From contig NZ_JACDDV010000006.1 in the NCBI RefSeq assembly GCF_013816785.1, positions 18,020-76,345 on the forward strand: DNA of 58,326 nucleotides, given 5' to 3'. A program made the position numbers and the translations under genes. This document shows, piece by piece, positions 44,558-52,105 of the stretch. Within the stretch, counting starts at the first letter, position 1. Every line of letters starts with the position of its first letter. The notes under the pieces are model-generated. The model made no database searches. It was given only the letters and a program-made list of their open reading frames with translations, and was not told the DNA's origin. Source of the stretch: Sphingomonas sp. GTDB lineage: Bacteria; Pseudomonadota; Alphaproteobacteria; Sphingomonadales; Sphingomonadaceae.

Positions 44558-45052
44558 TCACGCTTGCTGCCTCGCAAAATTCATGATCCAATTTGTTTCC
44601 CACATATTGCCCTCGTCGATGGAAAAGGCTTGCTCCCAACGTGCCGCGTTCCCGGCGATCTCAGACCAGATAAATCGAATTAGGATCTTGCGCTCGTCGA
44701 TCACGTCGTTGCCGACGAAAACACCACGTCCGCTCATGAAGCTTCCGACCACAGGAGGGTCAGGTCGCGGATGGCGCCCGTCGATCCAATAAATCATCCA
44801 AAGTGCCGACGAAGGATCGAACATTCTTACCGTGCAAGCGCGATAGGTGCCTTGAGGGTCGTTCAGGACGTTTTCGTCGAAGTTACCGCCACCGGCGAGG
44901 ATGGCGCGGGCGTTCATAGTGCCGTCGAACTCGTCCCAAACATCGTCGCCAACGAGGCGCTTGCGCAACTTGCGGTGGTGGACTGTCCAAGACCCGTGGA
45001 TAAAGTCGAAGTCGCGTGAACCACTAGGGGGACTTACTGCCAAAGCTGTCAT
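44558..45052 (-). CDS. DUF1579-like protein (paralogue 2)
   Basis: The start is the ATG at 45052 within an ATGA overlap with the preceding gene, giving 164 residues. Family pattern: RDFDFIHGSWTVHHRKLRKRL, then AILAGGGNFDENVLND and RACTVRMFDPSSALWMIYW. It ends MWETNWIMNFARQQA. It lacks a signal peptide and is closest to the protein encoded just upstream, so the pair is probably a tandem duplication. Function not known. Confidence 0.75.
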   Translation of the reverse strand: MTALAVSPPSGSRDFDFIHGSWTVHHRKLRKRLVGDDVWDEFDGTMNARAILAGGGNFDENVLNDPQGTYRACTVRMFDPSSALWMIYWIDGRHPRPDPPVVGSFMSGRGVFVGNDVIDERKILIRFIWSEIAGNAARWEQAFSIDEGNMWETNWIMNFARQQA

Positions 45053-45597
45053 TGGGGGCGTCTTGAGAAGTCCATGATCCAGTTCACCTCCCAATTGCTT
45101 TCCTCGTCGCGCCAGAACGCCTGCGTCCATTGAGCGTCGTTCGCGCCCAAAGGTTCGTAGCTGGTTCGCACCCTGATCGGCTTCCCCCTGAACATATCCT
45201 CACCAAAGAGCGTAATCTTGAGACCTTCGAAGCGCCCCACGACCGCAGGTCCCAACCCCGCAGAGGTGTCTCTGGAGTCGAGCCACCAGATGGACCACTC
45301 CCGCGAAGCTGAAGAATAGAGTCTTAGCGAATGGGCCGAGTAGGAGCCCTCCGGGTCGGCAAGGCCGTTATAATCGAAGTTCCCCAGCCCTCCGAGGATC
45401 GGCCCAACTTCCAGAGTTCCGGGAAAGGCAAACCATTCAGCGCACCCGGCCAGTCGCTCGCGAAGCTTGCGATGCTGCACGCTCCAGCGGCCAAATAAGA
45501 AATCGAAGTTCCCGGCGGCCGGCGCGCTGAGTTCGCTGCGCGCCTTTTTCCCGACCTCTATATTCCCTCCGAACTCCTGTTCGTCGCGTTCAATCAT
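45049..45597 (-). CDS. DUF1579-like protein (paralogue 3)
   Basis: The start is taken at the ATG at 45597 (MIERDEQEFGG), giving 182 residues; the longer open frame upstream crosses the inverted repeat and is unlikely to be coding. Family pattern: NFDFLFGRWSVQHRKLRERL, GPILGGLGNFDYNGLADPEG, SLRLYSSASREWSIWWLD and the ending NWEVNWIMDFSRRPQ. First gene of a same-strand run of eight genes down to 39596. Confidence 0.77.
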   Translation of the reverse strand: MIERDEQEFGGNIEVGKKARSELSAPAAGNFDFLFGRWSVQHRKLRERLAGCAEWFAFPGTLEVGPILGGLGNFDYNGLADPEGSYSAHSLRLYSSASREWSIWWLDSRDTSAGLGPAVVGRFEGLKITLFGEDMFRGKPIRVRTSYEPLGANDAQWTQAFWRDEESNWEVNWIMDFSRRPQ

Positions 45598-45628
45598 CGA
45601 TTCCGACTCTTTTCCGCCCGCATTCGTT

Positions 45629-45650
45629 AAACAGGCCGGTTGTCCTGTTT
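45629..45650. promoter_or_regulatory. Inverted repeat upstream of the eight-gene accessory run
   Basis: AAACAGG (45629-45635) and CCTGTTT (45644-45650) form perfect 7-bp arms with an 8-bp spacer, 32 bases before the start at 45597. Next to it is the palindrome TTGATCAA (45649-45656). A likely operator for the run of genes; regulator unknown. Confidence 0.55.
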
Positions 45651-45869
45651 GATCAATCGTGTCAATCGGGGAATGATGGATTGCGGGCGTTCGCCATGAT
45701 GGCAAAACGTCTGCTCAGACCAATACCAGCTGCTTGGGAATACGAAGTCGACGGACCGCTGATCACCCAGATCGACGCCGCATCAGCCATACGGAGTTCG
45801 CGCATCGTCATCATCGGCGCGGAACGACTAACTCGATTGACCGACGTTGCCATTTCTGGCGCGGGGGCT

Positions 45870-46550
45870 TCACCCTCCCGCAAGCTCTTGGCCCGTAGAC
45901 GCGCCTAGAGACGAGCGAATTCGCGCATAGTGACGGCGCGCTTTCGCCCGATTGCCGCACACAGTCATGTCGCACCAACGCCTATTGGCTCGGGGCGACC
46001 GATCGAGGAAATACCAGTCGCACGTCGCGGACGAGCATAGCTTGACTCGCTGCCGTTTCGCGTCGGTCGTCAGCAGGTCCGCCAACGATGCGACGAGGGG
46101 CCGAAGGACCGAGCAAAGCGTGTTGCCCGGCGCCACGGAGGACCATGATAGCCCGCCCTTTCGCCCAGTCAAGAACTTGGTTTCGGACGGTATCCAACGA
46201 TTGAGGACACTTAACGGTCGCTGGGCGGGCCGCCGGGCCGCGCAGCTTGACTGCAGCACTGTAAACATCGCTTCTCGCAATGAGATTGCTGACGCGAGGA
46301 CATTGCCGGCTTCTTCGGGCTGTTCCGTTGCAAGGCTACCTAACCGGCTAAAGGCCTCGGCCTCCAGCGCGCCTGACTGTCGCAAGAAATCCAGCAACCT
46401 CAGGTAGCTGACCAGGCGCTCGATGCCGCCGGCGGGCCGTTCGTCACGCGTGTTCACGAAATCCAACGCCAGCGCGCCACCGCTGAGCTCGAAGAAAAAT
46501 TCTCCCTCCGATACGATGCCGCCGAAACGAGCGTTAGGCTTGTCATTCAT
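45870..46550 (-). CDS. CGNR zinc-finger transcriptional regulator
   Basis: Protein of 226 residues of the ABATE/CGNR family. An N-terminal ligand-binding-like domain (ELSGGALALDFVNTRDERP..LVSYLRLLDFL) is followed by a C-terminal CGNR zinc finger with CSSATCDWYFLDRSPRANRRWCDMTVCGNRAKARRHYAR, given here by position (about residues 170-208). The four Cys of the finger are visible. Such proteins are predicted repressors, usually of adjacent genes. Divergent from the ABM-like gene at 46607; 272 bases upstream of the DUF1579 gene on the same strand. Confidence 0.85.
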   Translation of the reverse strand: MNDKPNARFGGIVSEGEFFFELSGGALALDFVNTRDERPAGGIERLVSYLRLLDFLRQSGALEAEAFSRLGSLATEQPEEAGNVLASAISLREAMFTVLQSSCAARRPAQRPLSVLNRWIPSETKFLTGRKGGLSWSSVAPGNTLCSVLRPLVASLADLLTTDAKRQRVKLCSSATCDWYFLDRSPRANRRWCDMTVCGNRAKARRHYARIRSSLGASTGQELAGG

Positions 46551-46553
46551 TAT

Positions 46554-46583
46554 CTAACCTATTAGGCCAGTCGAATCGGTTAG
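46554..46583. promoter_or_regulatory. CTAACC/GGTTAG repeats in the CGNR divergent promoter
   Basis: CTAACC (46554-46559) and GGTTAG (46578-46583) are inverted copies flanking a third TTAGG (46562-46566). They fill the 56-bp gap between the CGNR gene and the divergent ABM-like gene, a natural operator position. Confidence 0.5.
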
Positions 46584-46606
46584 GCAAGTGACGAAGGATG
46601 TGAACC

Positions 46607-46984
46607 ATGACTATACTCTTGCATCCCACCATGATTCAGCGCCGGTGGAAATCGACCATTAGATCCAGCGATCGGGCTGAATATGTCCGGTACATCGCGC
46701 GCACCGGCGTGGTCGATTACCTGAACACACCGGGCAATCTCGGATGTCAGATGCTTACCCGCGATATGGAAGATGGCTCGACCGAGGTCACGACGCTGAG
46801 TTGGTGGGAGTCGATGGAGTCGATCCGTGCATTCGCCGGAGATGACGTCGATCGCGCACGCTACTATCCGCAGGACGACAAATTCTTGCTCGAAAAGCCC
46901 GAGCGGGTCGAGCATCACAAAGTAGCCATCGATGCCGTGGGGGTTGGCCAGCGCACGCGACTTGGCCACGAAATAGGAACTTGA
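46607..46984 (+). CDS. ABM-superfamily-like small protein
   Basis: Protein of 125 residues with a dimeric alpha-beta barrel pattern: RRWKSTIRSSDRAEYVRYIARTGVVDYLNTPGNLG at the start, MLTRDMEDGSTEVTTLSWWESMESIRAFAGDD in the middle and YYPQDDKFLLEKPERVEHHKV near the end, given by position. The GAAGGA ribosome site supports the ATG at 46607. The family contains heme-degrading and antibiotic monooxygenases but no function can be assigned. Divergent from the CGNR regulator and probably under its control. Confidence 0.72.
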   Translation: MTILLHPTMIQRRWKSTIRSSDRAEYVRYIARTGVVDYLNTPGNLGCQMLTRDMEDGSTEVTTLSWWESMESIRAFAGDDVDRARYYPQDDKFLLEKPERVEHHKVAIDAVGVGQRTRLGHEIGT

Positions 46985-47126
46985 TGCCTAAGTCGGCGAT
47001 CGGCGGATGCAGCTCGCGACCGAACTTTGATCAATTCTGGCCTGCTCCGAATGAAGCGGGGCGCCGAACGATCCCGGTTGATGCAAATTCGACTAGGAAA
47101 CCGACCTGCCGCATACTGTCGTAACA

Positions 47127-47537
47127 GTGAGGAACAAGCGCTTGACCAATCAAAAAATCTTGGAAGCGTGCCGCCGGGCCTACAGCGACTTCGACAATAA
47201 CGATCGCGGAGCACTCGCACCCTATCTGTCTCCCGACATAGTTTTTGATTTTCCGACGTCATTGCCGTACGGGGGCACTTATCGAGGACTGGATGAGTTT
47301 CAACAATATTGGACCAATTTGTTTGAAAACTACTTCGATAGCTTTACTTACGACGCTCACTTCATTCTCGATGCCGGAAGCCATGTGATCGTTCCGGTTC
47401 GGGCGAAAGCAAGTTCGAAATCGGGGAGGCAAGGTGAAATGGAGAATTGCATCTTGTTCACCACCGTCGGCGGAATGATCACTCACGCGAGGATCTATGC
47501 GGACACCGCGGTCGGGCGCGACTTGATTGCACCCTGA
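47127..47537 (+). CDS. SnoaL/NTF2-like protein
   Basis: Protein of 136 residues from a GTG start (47127); a TTG five codons downstream is possible. The NTF2-like pattern is clear: ACRRAYSDFDNNDRGALAPYLSPDIVFDFPTSLPYGGTYRGLDEFQQYW at about 14-60, then alternating strands to ITHARIYADTAVGRDL. It may be a polyketide-cyclase-like or ketosteroid-isomerase-like enzyme, or a small-molecule binder. GC content is below that of the core genes. Confidence 0.77.
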   Translation: MRNKRLTNQKILEACRRAYSDFDNNDRGALAPYLSPDIVFDFPTSLPYGGTYRGLDEFQQYWTNLFENYFDSFTYDAHFILDAGSHVIVPVRAKASSKSGRQGEMENCILFTTVGGMITHARIYADTAVGRDLIAP

Positions 47538-47790
47538 CAGACTTGAGCGATGAATCGTTGCGAGCAGGTGGCAACTGGACCGGTCTGGATCCAGCGGCGA
47601 GATCGACGAGATTCGCTGTGCGATGCGGGCGGCCAGGCGATGAACCTTGGGGTGCGACAATCGGGGAATTGCAACCTCGCGTACCTCCATCCATAGGAGC
47701 GATGATCCGAATGCCAAGCCAAGCCAAGTCCAGAGTCCGCCGTAATCCAGTTACTGCGGGCGCTTTCCCCTCGTTGGAGGCGCAGAGTCG

Positions 47791-48333
47791 ATGACAAGCC
47801 CGAACAACGGTGCCCCAAACCAGTTGCGGCTCATGGTTCAATATATGGCTTGGGCTAACCAGACGATGCTGGCTTCGGTCGCGGAGTTGCCGGACGAGGA
47901 GATATATCGCCCGCGGCAAGCGTTATTCGGAAACATCGCGCGGACGTTCGATCATATCATGGCTGTCGAAGACATCTTTCGTGCCCATCTCGAAGGCCGA
48001 AAACATCAATATCTGATCCGAAACAGCGATGAGTGCCCTTCATTCGAGGAAATTCGAGCCAAAATCGCTGATCTCGATCGCTACTATGTCCGTCTGACCG
48101 ACGATTTGTCGGCGGCCGACATGGATGAAATGGTCAATTTCGAGTTCCTGAATGGAGGTAGGGGTGCGATGCGACGTACGGAAATTCTCCTGCATCTGGT
48201 CAACCACGCTACCTATCACAGGGGTTTCGTCAGCGACATGTTGCAGCAGATTCCTTTCAATGTCCCGCCGACAGACTTCACGGTTTTTGTTCAGCGTGGG
48301 TTACCATCGATCGAATCGTTGAGGTTCGGTTGA
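47791..48333 (+). CDS. DinB family metal-dependent protein
   Basis: Four-helix-bundle protein of 180 residues. The three metal-binding histidines of the DinB fold are visible: one in RTFDHIMAVEDIF and two in LHLVNHATYHRGFV. YMAWANQTMLASVAELPDEEI is the usual DinB start. Members include nickel/zinc-dependent thiol transferases and DNA-damage proteins; the role is unknown. A GGAGG-like ribosome site precedes the ATG. Confidence 0.87.
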   Translation: MTSPNNGAPNQLRLMVQYMAWANQTMLASVAELPDEEIYRPRQALFGNIARTFDHIMAVEDIFRAHLEGRKHQYLIRNSDECPSFEEIRAKIADLDRYYVRLTDDLSAADMDEMVNFEFLNGGRGAMRRTEILLHLVNHATYHRGFVSDMLQQIPFNVPPTDFTVFVQRGLPSIESLRFG

Positions 48334-48505
48334 GTTCTCGCGCCCCTCTCCAGTTGGTCCGCAGCAGCGCTTGAGACAAGCTGGTCGGGTACCATCGAGA
48401 ATAGGTCGGCAGGCGGCGAGGCTCGAAGGGCCGGCTCGATCAACGGCCGCGATTGATCCGGCAGATATAACCCATGTCGTTTCCGGACATTGCCGGAAAG
48501 CCCAG

Positions 48506-48592
48506 TGGTGCCCAGGAGAGGACTCGAACCTCCACGCCCTTGCGAGCGCCAGCACCTGAAGCTGGTGCGTCTACCAATTCCGCCACCTGGGC
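48506..48592 (-). tRNA. tRNA-Leu (anticodon CAG)
   Basis: On the minus strand GCCCAGGTGGCGGAATTGGT begins a complete class II tRNA: 7-bp acceptor stem (GCCCAGG/CCTGGGC), D-loop GGTAGACG, anticodon stem CCAGC/GCTGG with loop TTCAGGT (anticodon CAG). A long variable arm and the T-loop GGTTCGAGTCC follow, with CCA encoded. The length of 87 bases and the variable arm are typical of tRNA-Leu. Its 3' end faces the accessory region. Confidence 0.95.
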
Positions 48593-48624
48593 ACAGGTGC
48601 ATCGTCTGCTTGGGTAGGCGGCGC

Positions 48625-48653
48625 GCTTAGAGGGGGGCTTGGCCGCTTGTCAA
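48625..48653 (-). promoter_or_regulatory. Probable sigma-70 promoter of tRNA-Leu
   Basis: On the minus strand TTGACA (48648-48653) is 17 bp from CTAAGC (48625-48630), about 32 bases upstream of the tRNA 5' end. The -35 element is perfect; the -10 is weak. Confidence 0.5.
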
Positions 48654-48684
48654 TGCGCTTGGCGAGGCGCTAGGGACCGGCCCC

Positions 48685-49632
48685 ATGATCGACCGCAATT
48701 CCTCGCTCGTGACCATCTTCGGCGGCAGCGGCTTTATCGGCCGCTACGTCTGCGAGGCGCTGCTTAAGACCGGCGCGCGGGTGCGCATCGCCGAGCGTGA
48801 CCCGCGCCGCGCCTTCTTCCTCCAGCCGCTCGGCGGGATCGGCCAGGTCGCGACGATCGCTGCCGACCTGGGTCGCCCGGCGACGATCGAGCGCGCGGTC
48901 GAGGGGGCCGATGCGGTCATCAACCTGGTCGGCATCTTCAAGGGCGACCTCCACAAAATCCACGTCGAAGGTGCGGGCAAGGCAGCGGCGGCAGCCAGGG
49001 CGGCGGGCGCATCGGCCTTCGTCCAGGTCAGCGCGATTGGCGCCGATCCCGACGCCGCGTCGACGTATGGCCGTACCAAAGGGCTCGGCGAGGAAGCCGT
49101 CCGCAAGGCCTTCCCGGGCGCGACCATCGTCCGCCCAAGCGTGGTATTCGGGCCGGAAGACGAGCTGACCAATCGCTTCGCCTCGATGGCGCGGCTGCCG
49201 ATCCTGCCGGTGATCGCGCCCCGCACCCGCTTCCAGCCCGTTTATGTCCGCGACCTGGCCCGGGCGATCGCCGCAGCGGCGATCGATCCCAATCGCTACG
49301 GCGGCAAGACCTACGAGCTGGGCGGACCCGAAACGCTGAAGATGCGCGAAATGAACGCCCAGATCGCCGGGTTGGCCGACCAGTCGCCGGCGCTCGTCGA
49401 TGTCCCCGATTTCGCTGCTGCCGGAATGGCCAGCCTCGGTTTCCTGCCGGGCGCTCCGCTCAGCAAGGATCAGTGGCTGATGCTCCAGCGCGACAATGTC
49501 GCGAGCGGCGACCTGCCCGGCTTCGACGCCTTCGGCATCGTCCCGGCGCCGATGTCGGCGGTCGCGCCCGAATGGCTGGGCCGTTTCCGCCGTGGGGGCC
49601 GCTTCGCCCCGTCACGCGACCTCAACGCCTGA
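48685..49632 (+). CDS. Complex I NDUFA9 subunit-like NAD(P)-binding protein
   Basis: Extended short-chain dehydrogenase-like protein of 315 residues. The N-terminal Rossmann motif VTIFGGSGFIGRYVCEALLKTG binds NAD(P). The ASAFVQVSAIGADPDAAS, YGRTKGLGEEAV and TIVRPSVVFGPEDELTNRF segments match the atypical NDUFA9/YwnB-like family. The catalytic Tyr-Lys pair is altered, as is usual in this family. In alphaproteobacteria these proteins are associated with complex I. Its stop shares a base with the uppP start. Confidence 0.88.
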   Translation: MIDRNSSLVTIFGGSGFIGRYVCEALLKTGARVRIAERDPRRAFFLQPLGGIGQVATIAADLGRPATIERAVEGADAVINLVGIFKGDLHKIHVEGAGKAAAAARAAGASAFVQVSAIGADPDAASTYGRTKGLGEEAVRKAFPGATIVRPSVVFGPEDELTNRFASMARLPILPVIAPRTRFQPVYVRDLARAIAAAAIDPNRYGGKTYELGGPETLKMREMNAQIAGLADQSPALVDVPDFAAAGMASLGFLPGAPLSKDQWLMLQRDNVASGDLPGFDAFGIVPAPMSAVAPEWLGRFRRGGRFAPSRDLNA

Positions 49633-50453
49633 TGCCAATCCTCCTGCTGATCGTCATCCTCGGCATCGTCGAGGGCCTGACCGAATATCTGCCGGTGTCG
49701 TCGACCGGGCATTTGATCCTGGCGACCGAGCTGCTCGGCTTCGACGCCGAGCGCTGGGCACTGTTCAACGTGGCGATCCAGCCGGGCGCGATCCTGGCGA
49801 TCGTCGTGCTTTATTGGCGCACCTTCCGCGACGTGCTCGTCGGCCTTTGGCGGCGTGACCGCACCGCGTGGACCTTCACCCGCAACCTGTTGATCGCCTT
49901 TTTCCCCGCGGTTGTGCTCGGCGTCGCGCTCGGCGATCAGATCGATGCCTTGCTCGAAAATGCCACGGTGGTCGCCTGGGCGCTGATCGTCGGCGGGATC
50001 GCGATCATTCTGATCGAGCGCGTCGGCCACCCCAAGCCCTCGCCTAAAGTCGAACGGCCCGACCAGATGGTCGCCGCGGTCAGCCTCAAACAATCGATCC
50101 TGATCGGCCTGGCCCAGTGCCTCGCGATGGTCCCCGGGGTCAGCCGCTCGGGCGCGACGATCATGGGCGCGGTGGCGCTCGGCATCGACCGCAAGACCGC
50201 CGCCGACTTCAGCTTCTTCCTCGCCGTGCCGACGCTCGCCGGGGCGACCGCGCTGCAGCTGGCCAAGCATTACGATCAGCTCGAAGCGGGGATGACTGGG
50301 CACATATTGATCGGTGCGGCAGTGTCGTTCGTAGTCGCGATCGTCGTGGTGAAAGCGTTCGTTGCCTTCATCCAGCGCCACGGCTTCACCCCGTTCGGTT
50401 GGTACCGCATCATCGCCGGCGCGGCGGCGCTGGTGTGGCTGGCGATGCGCTGA
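49632..50453 (+). CDS. uppP: Undecaprenyl-diphosphate phosphatase UppP
   Basis: Inner-membrane phosphatase recycling the undecaprenyl lipid carrier for peptidoglycan and other polymers; its overproduction is known to give bacitracin resistance in E. coli (BacA). The start is the ATG at 49632 overlapping the upstream stop, giving 273 residues of about eight helices. Both family motifs are present: GIVEGLTEYLPVSSTGHLIL near the N-terminus and GVSRSGATIMGAVALGIDRKTAADFSFFLAVP in the middle, with the conserved Glu, Ser and Arg. Confidence 0.95.
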   Translation: MPILLLIVILGIVEGLTEYLPVSSTGHLILATELLGFDAERWALFNVAIQPGAILAIVVLYWRTFRDVLVGLWRRDRTAWTFTRNLLIAFFPAVVLGVALGDQIDALLENATVVAWALIVGGIAIILIERVGHPKPSPKVERPDQMVAAVSLKQSILIGLAQCLAMVPGVSRSGATIMGAVALGIDRKTAADFSFFLAVPTLAGATALQLAKHYDQLEAGMTGHILIGAAVSFVVAIVVVKAFVAFIQRHGFTPFGWYRIIAGAAALVWLAMR

Positions 50454-50522
50454 CCCCTGTTCACCGGCACGCAAGTTTGGCATGATAGGATCAGCTAAAT
50501 ACCTGATTCGAGGAGCGAAGCT

Positions 50523-50969
50523 ATGCGCCACCTGATCATCGCTTTGTCGGTTTTCACCGCCGCCACCCCGGCGCTGGCCGCGCCGCGCTATGCGCCGCCG
50601 CCGCCGATGCCGGGGCCGGACATGGAGCGCGCGCTCAACGATCCAGCGATGGCCGACCAGATCGGCCGCGTCGCCGGCGTGCTGACCAAATCGCTGATGA
50701 ACTTGCCAGTCGGCGAGATCGAAGCGGCAATCGAAGGACGGCCGCCGACCCCCTACGACCGCGCCCGCACGGTGCGCGACGAGGTTGGCGACCCCTATCT
50801 CGAGCAACGAGTCGCTGCCGAGGCCGCCCAGTCGGGCCGGACGATGCAGGCCGCCGGCCGGGCGATGATGTCGTCGCTCCCGGCGATCATGGGCGCCCTC
50901 GGACAGGCGCAGGACGCGATCGAACGTGCCGTCGCCAATATGCCCAGTCCTACCTACCCACGCCGCTAA
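50523..50969 (+). CDS. Secreted hypothetical protein, Ala/Pro-rich
   Basis: Protein of 148 residues, family not recognised. A signal peptide (about 1-19, ending PALA) is followed by a Pro-rich start (RYAPPPPMPGPDME) and an amphipathic helical region (about 35-145) with no Cys. A GAGGAGCGAAGCT ribosome site precedes the ATG. Similar small periplasmic proteins occur in many sphingomonads. No function assigned. Followed by a 91-bp inverted repeat. Confidence 0.68.
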   Translation: MRHLIIALSVFTAATPALAAPRYAPPPPMPGPDMERALNDPAMADQIGRVAGVLTKSLMNLPVGEIEAAIEGRPPTPYDRARTVRDEVGDPYLEQRVAAEAAQSGRTMQAAGRAMMSSLPAIMGALGQAQDAIERAVANMPSPTYPRR

Positions 50970-51060
50970 CGTCATTGCGAGGAGCTGAAGGCGACGCGGC
51001 AATCTACACGGTCGCGTCTCTGACTTGCGGGTAGATTGCTTCGCTACGCTCGCAATGACG
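50970..51060. repeat. 91-bp imperfect palindromic intergenic repeat
   Basis: Outer ends CGTCATTGCGA (50970-50980) and TCGCAATGACG (51050-51060) are perfect inverted copies. Inside, GCAATCTAC and GTAGATTGC are also inverted (about 50999-51038). This is the structure of the short CGTCATTGCGAG-type palindromic elements common in alphaproteobacteria. It can also serve as a bidirectional terminator. Confidence 0.75.
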
Positions 51061-51099
51061 GGTTGTGGCCTTCGCCTACCGCGTTAAAGCTGCCGCTTC

Positions 51100-51771
51100 A
51101 TGTGGCAGCTGTTCCAATTTCCCCTTTGTCCTTTCTCGCGGAAAGTCCGGCTGGTGCTCGGCGAGAAGGGCATCGCCCATGAGCTGGTGCGTGAAAATCC
51201 GTGGGAGCGACGCGACGAGTTTATCGACCTTAATCCGGCCGGCGAAACCCCGGTGCTGGTCGATACCGCCGCCAGCATCGTCCTGATCGGCAGCCAGCCG
51301 ATCGTCGAATATTTCGACGAAACGGTCGACAAGATGCCGATGATCCACGGTAACGCCGTTGCTCGCGCCGAAATCCGCCGCCTGACCGCCTGGTTCGACG
51401 AAAAACTGTTCCGCGAAGTGGTCGAGCCGCTGATGCACGAACGAATGCGCAAGCGGCTGGTGTCGCAGGAATCGCCCGACACCCGCGTGCTGCGCGAGGC
51501 GATGCGCATCGCCAACGGCCACCTCGACTACCTCGACTATTTGCTCGACCACCGCCGCTGGGTCGCCGGCGCGGGCCTAAGCCTCGCCGACTTCACCGCC
51601 GCGGCGCATTTGTCGGTGGTCGACTATCTGGGCGCGCTCGACTGGCGCGGGCACAAGCAGACCAAGGACTGGTACGCGGTGATGAAGTCGCGGCCGTGCT
51701 TTAGGCCTTTGCTCGGCGAGCGGATGGAGGTGATCAATCCTCCCGCCCATTATGACAAGGTGGACTTCTGA
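51100..51771 (+). CDS. Glutathione S-transferase family protein
   Basis: Protein of 223 residues. The N-terminal thioredoxin-like domain has WQLFQFPLCPFSRKVRLVLGEKG with CPFS at the active-site position, and NPAGETPVLVD. The all-helical C-terminal domain has GAGLSLADFTAAAHLSVVDYLGALDW. The CPFS motif with Cys points to an Omega/Beta-like or glutaredoxin-like activity, reducing or thiol-transferring; substrate unknown. It follows the palindromic repeat. Confidence 0.88.
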   Translation: MWQLFQFPLCPFSRKVRLVLGEKGIAHELVRENPWERRDEFIDLNPAGETPVLVDTAASIVLIGSQPIVEYFDETVDKMPMIHGNAVARAEIRRLTAWFDEKLFREVVEPLMHERMRKRLVSQESPDTRVLREAMRIANGHLDYLDYLLDHRRWVAGAGLSLADFTAAAHLSVVDYLGALDWRGHKQTKDWYAVMKSRPCFRPLLGERMEVINPPAHYDKVDF

Positions 51772-52105
51772 GCGAATTTCGCAGTTTTGCGTCGAAGTTG
51801 ATGCGCTGATGCGTTGAAATCCTATTCGTATCAACTTCGAGGCTTTAGACCCCTTTTTCCGAGCTTTCTCAGCGATATGACGCAAAGTTGAAACGATAGT
51901 CCGGCGATCCGGCCCCATTGCCGCAGTCAGGGTGAAGCGATCGATGATTGAGAAGGAGCCGAGTCGAGCCTGGCAAACGAAATCCTACATTGCCAGCCGT
52001 TTCTTCGCGGACGCAAGCCGATCGGCGCAAAGCGACCGGATCGCTGGCGCGGCTTCCCTGCGCCGCTGGTTAGCTGCACCCGGCTCAATCGCGCCGGAAC
52101 AACTC
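51772..52105. other. Intergenic region with nested inverted repeats
   Basis: No convincing gene in these 334 bases. The first third holds a structured element. TCGAAGTTGAT (51792-51802) and ATCAACTTCGA (51830-51840) are perfect inverted copies. TTTGCGTC (51786-51793) and GACGCAAA (51879-51886) form an outer pair. It may act as terminator for the upstream GST gene or be a small repeat element. The rest has one unsupported open frame on the plus strand from 51932. Confidence 0.6.

Noticed and set aside
45662-45908. Short overlapping open frames on both strands between the DUF1579 and CGNR genes
   Set aside because: No ribosome site, no recognisable pattern, and the two frames compete; more likely a 5' region holding the operator.
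47259-47717. A 152-codon minus-strand frame across the SnoaL-like gene and the following gap
   Set aside because: Mostly antisense to the SnoaL-like gene; a transposase or integrase fragment was considered but no catalytic motif was found.
48506-48592. tRNA-Leu as an attachment site for the accessory region
   Set aside because: No integrase and no second copy of the tRNA 3' end were seen in the window; kept only as a possibility in the findings.
49470-51002. A 510-codon minus-strand open frame opposite uppP
   Set aside because: Low-complexity Arg/Asp/His-rich translation, antisense to uppP and the secreted protein; no ribosome site or motif.
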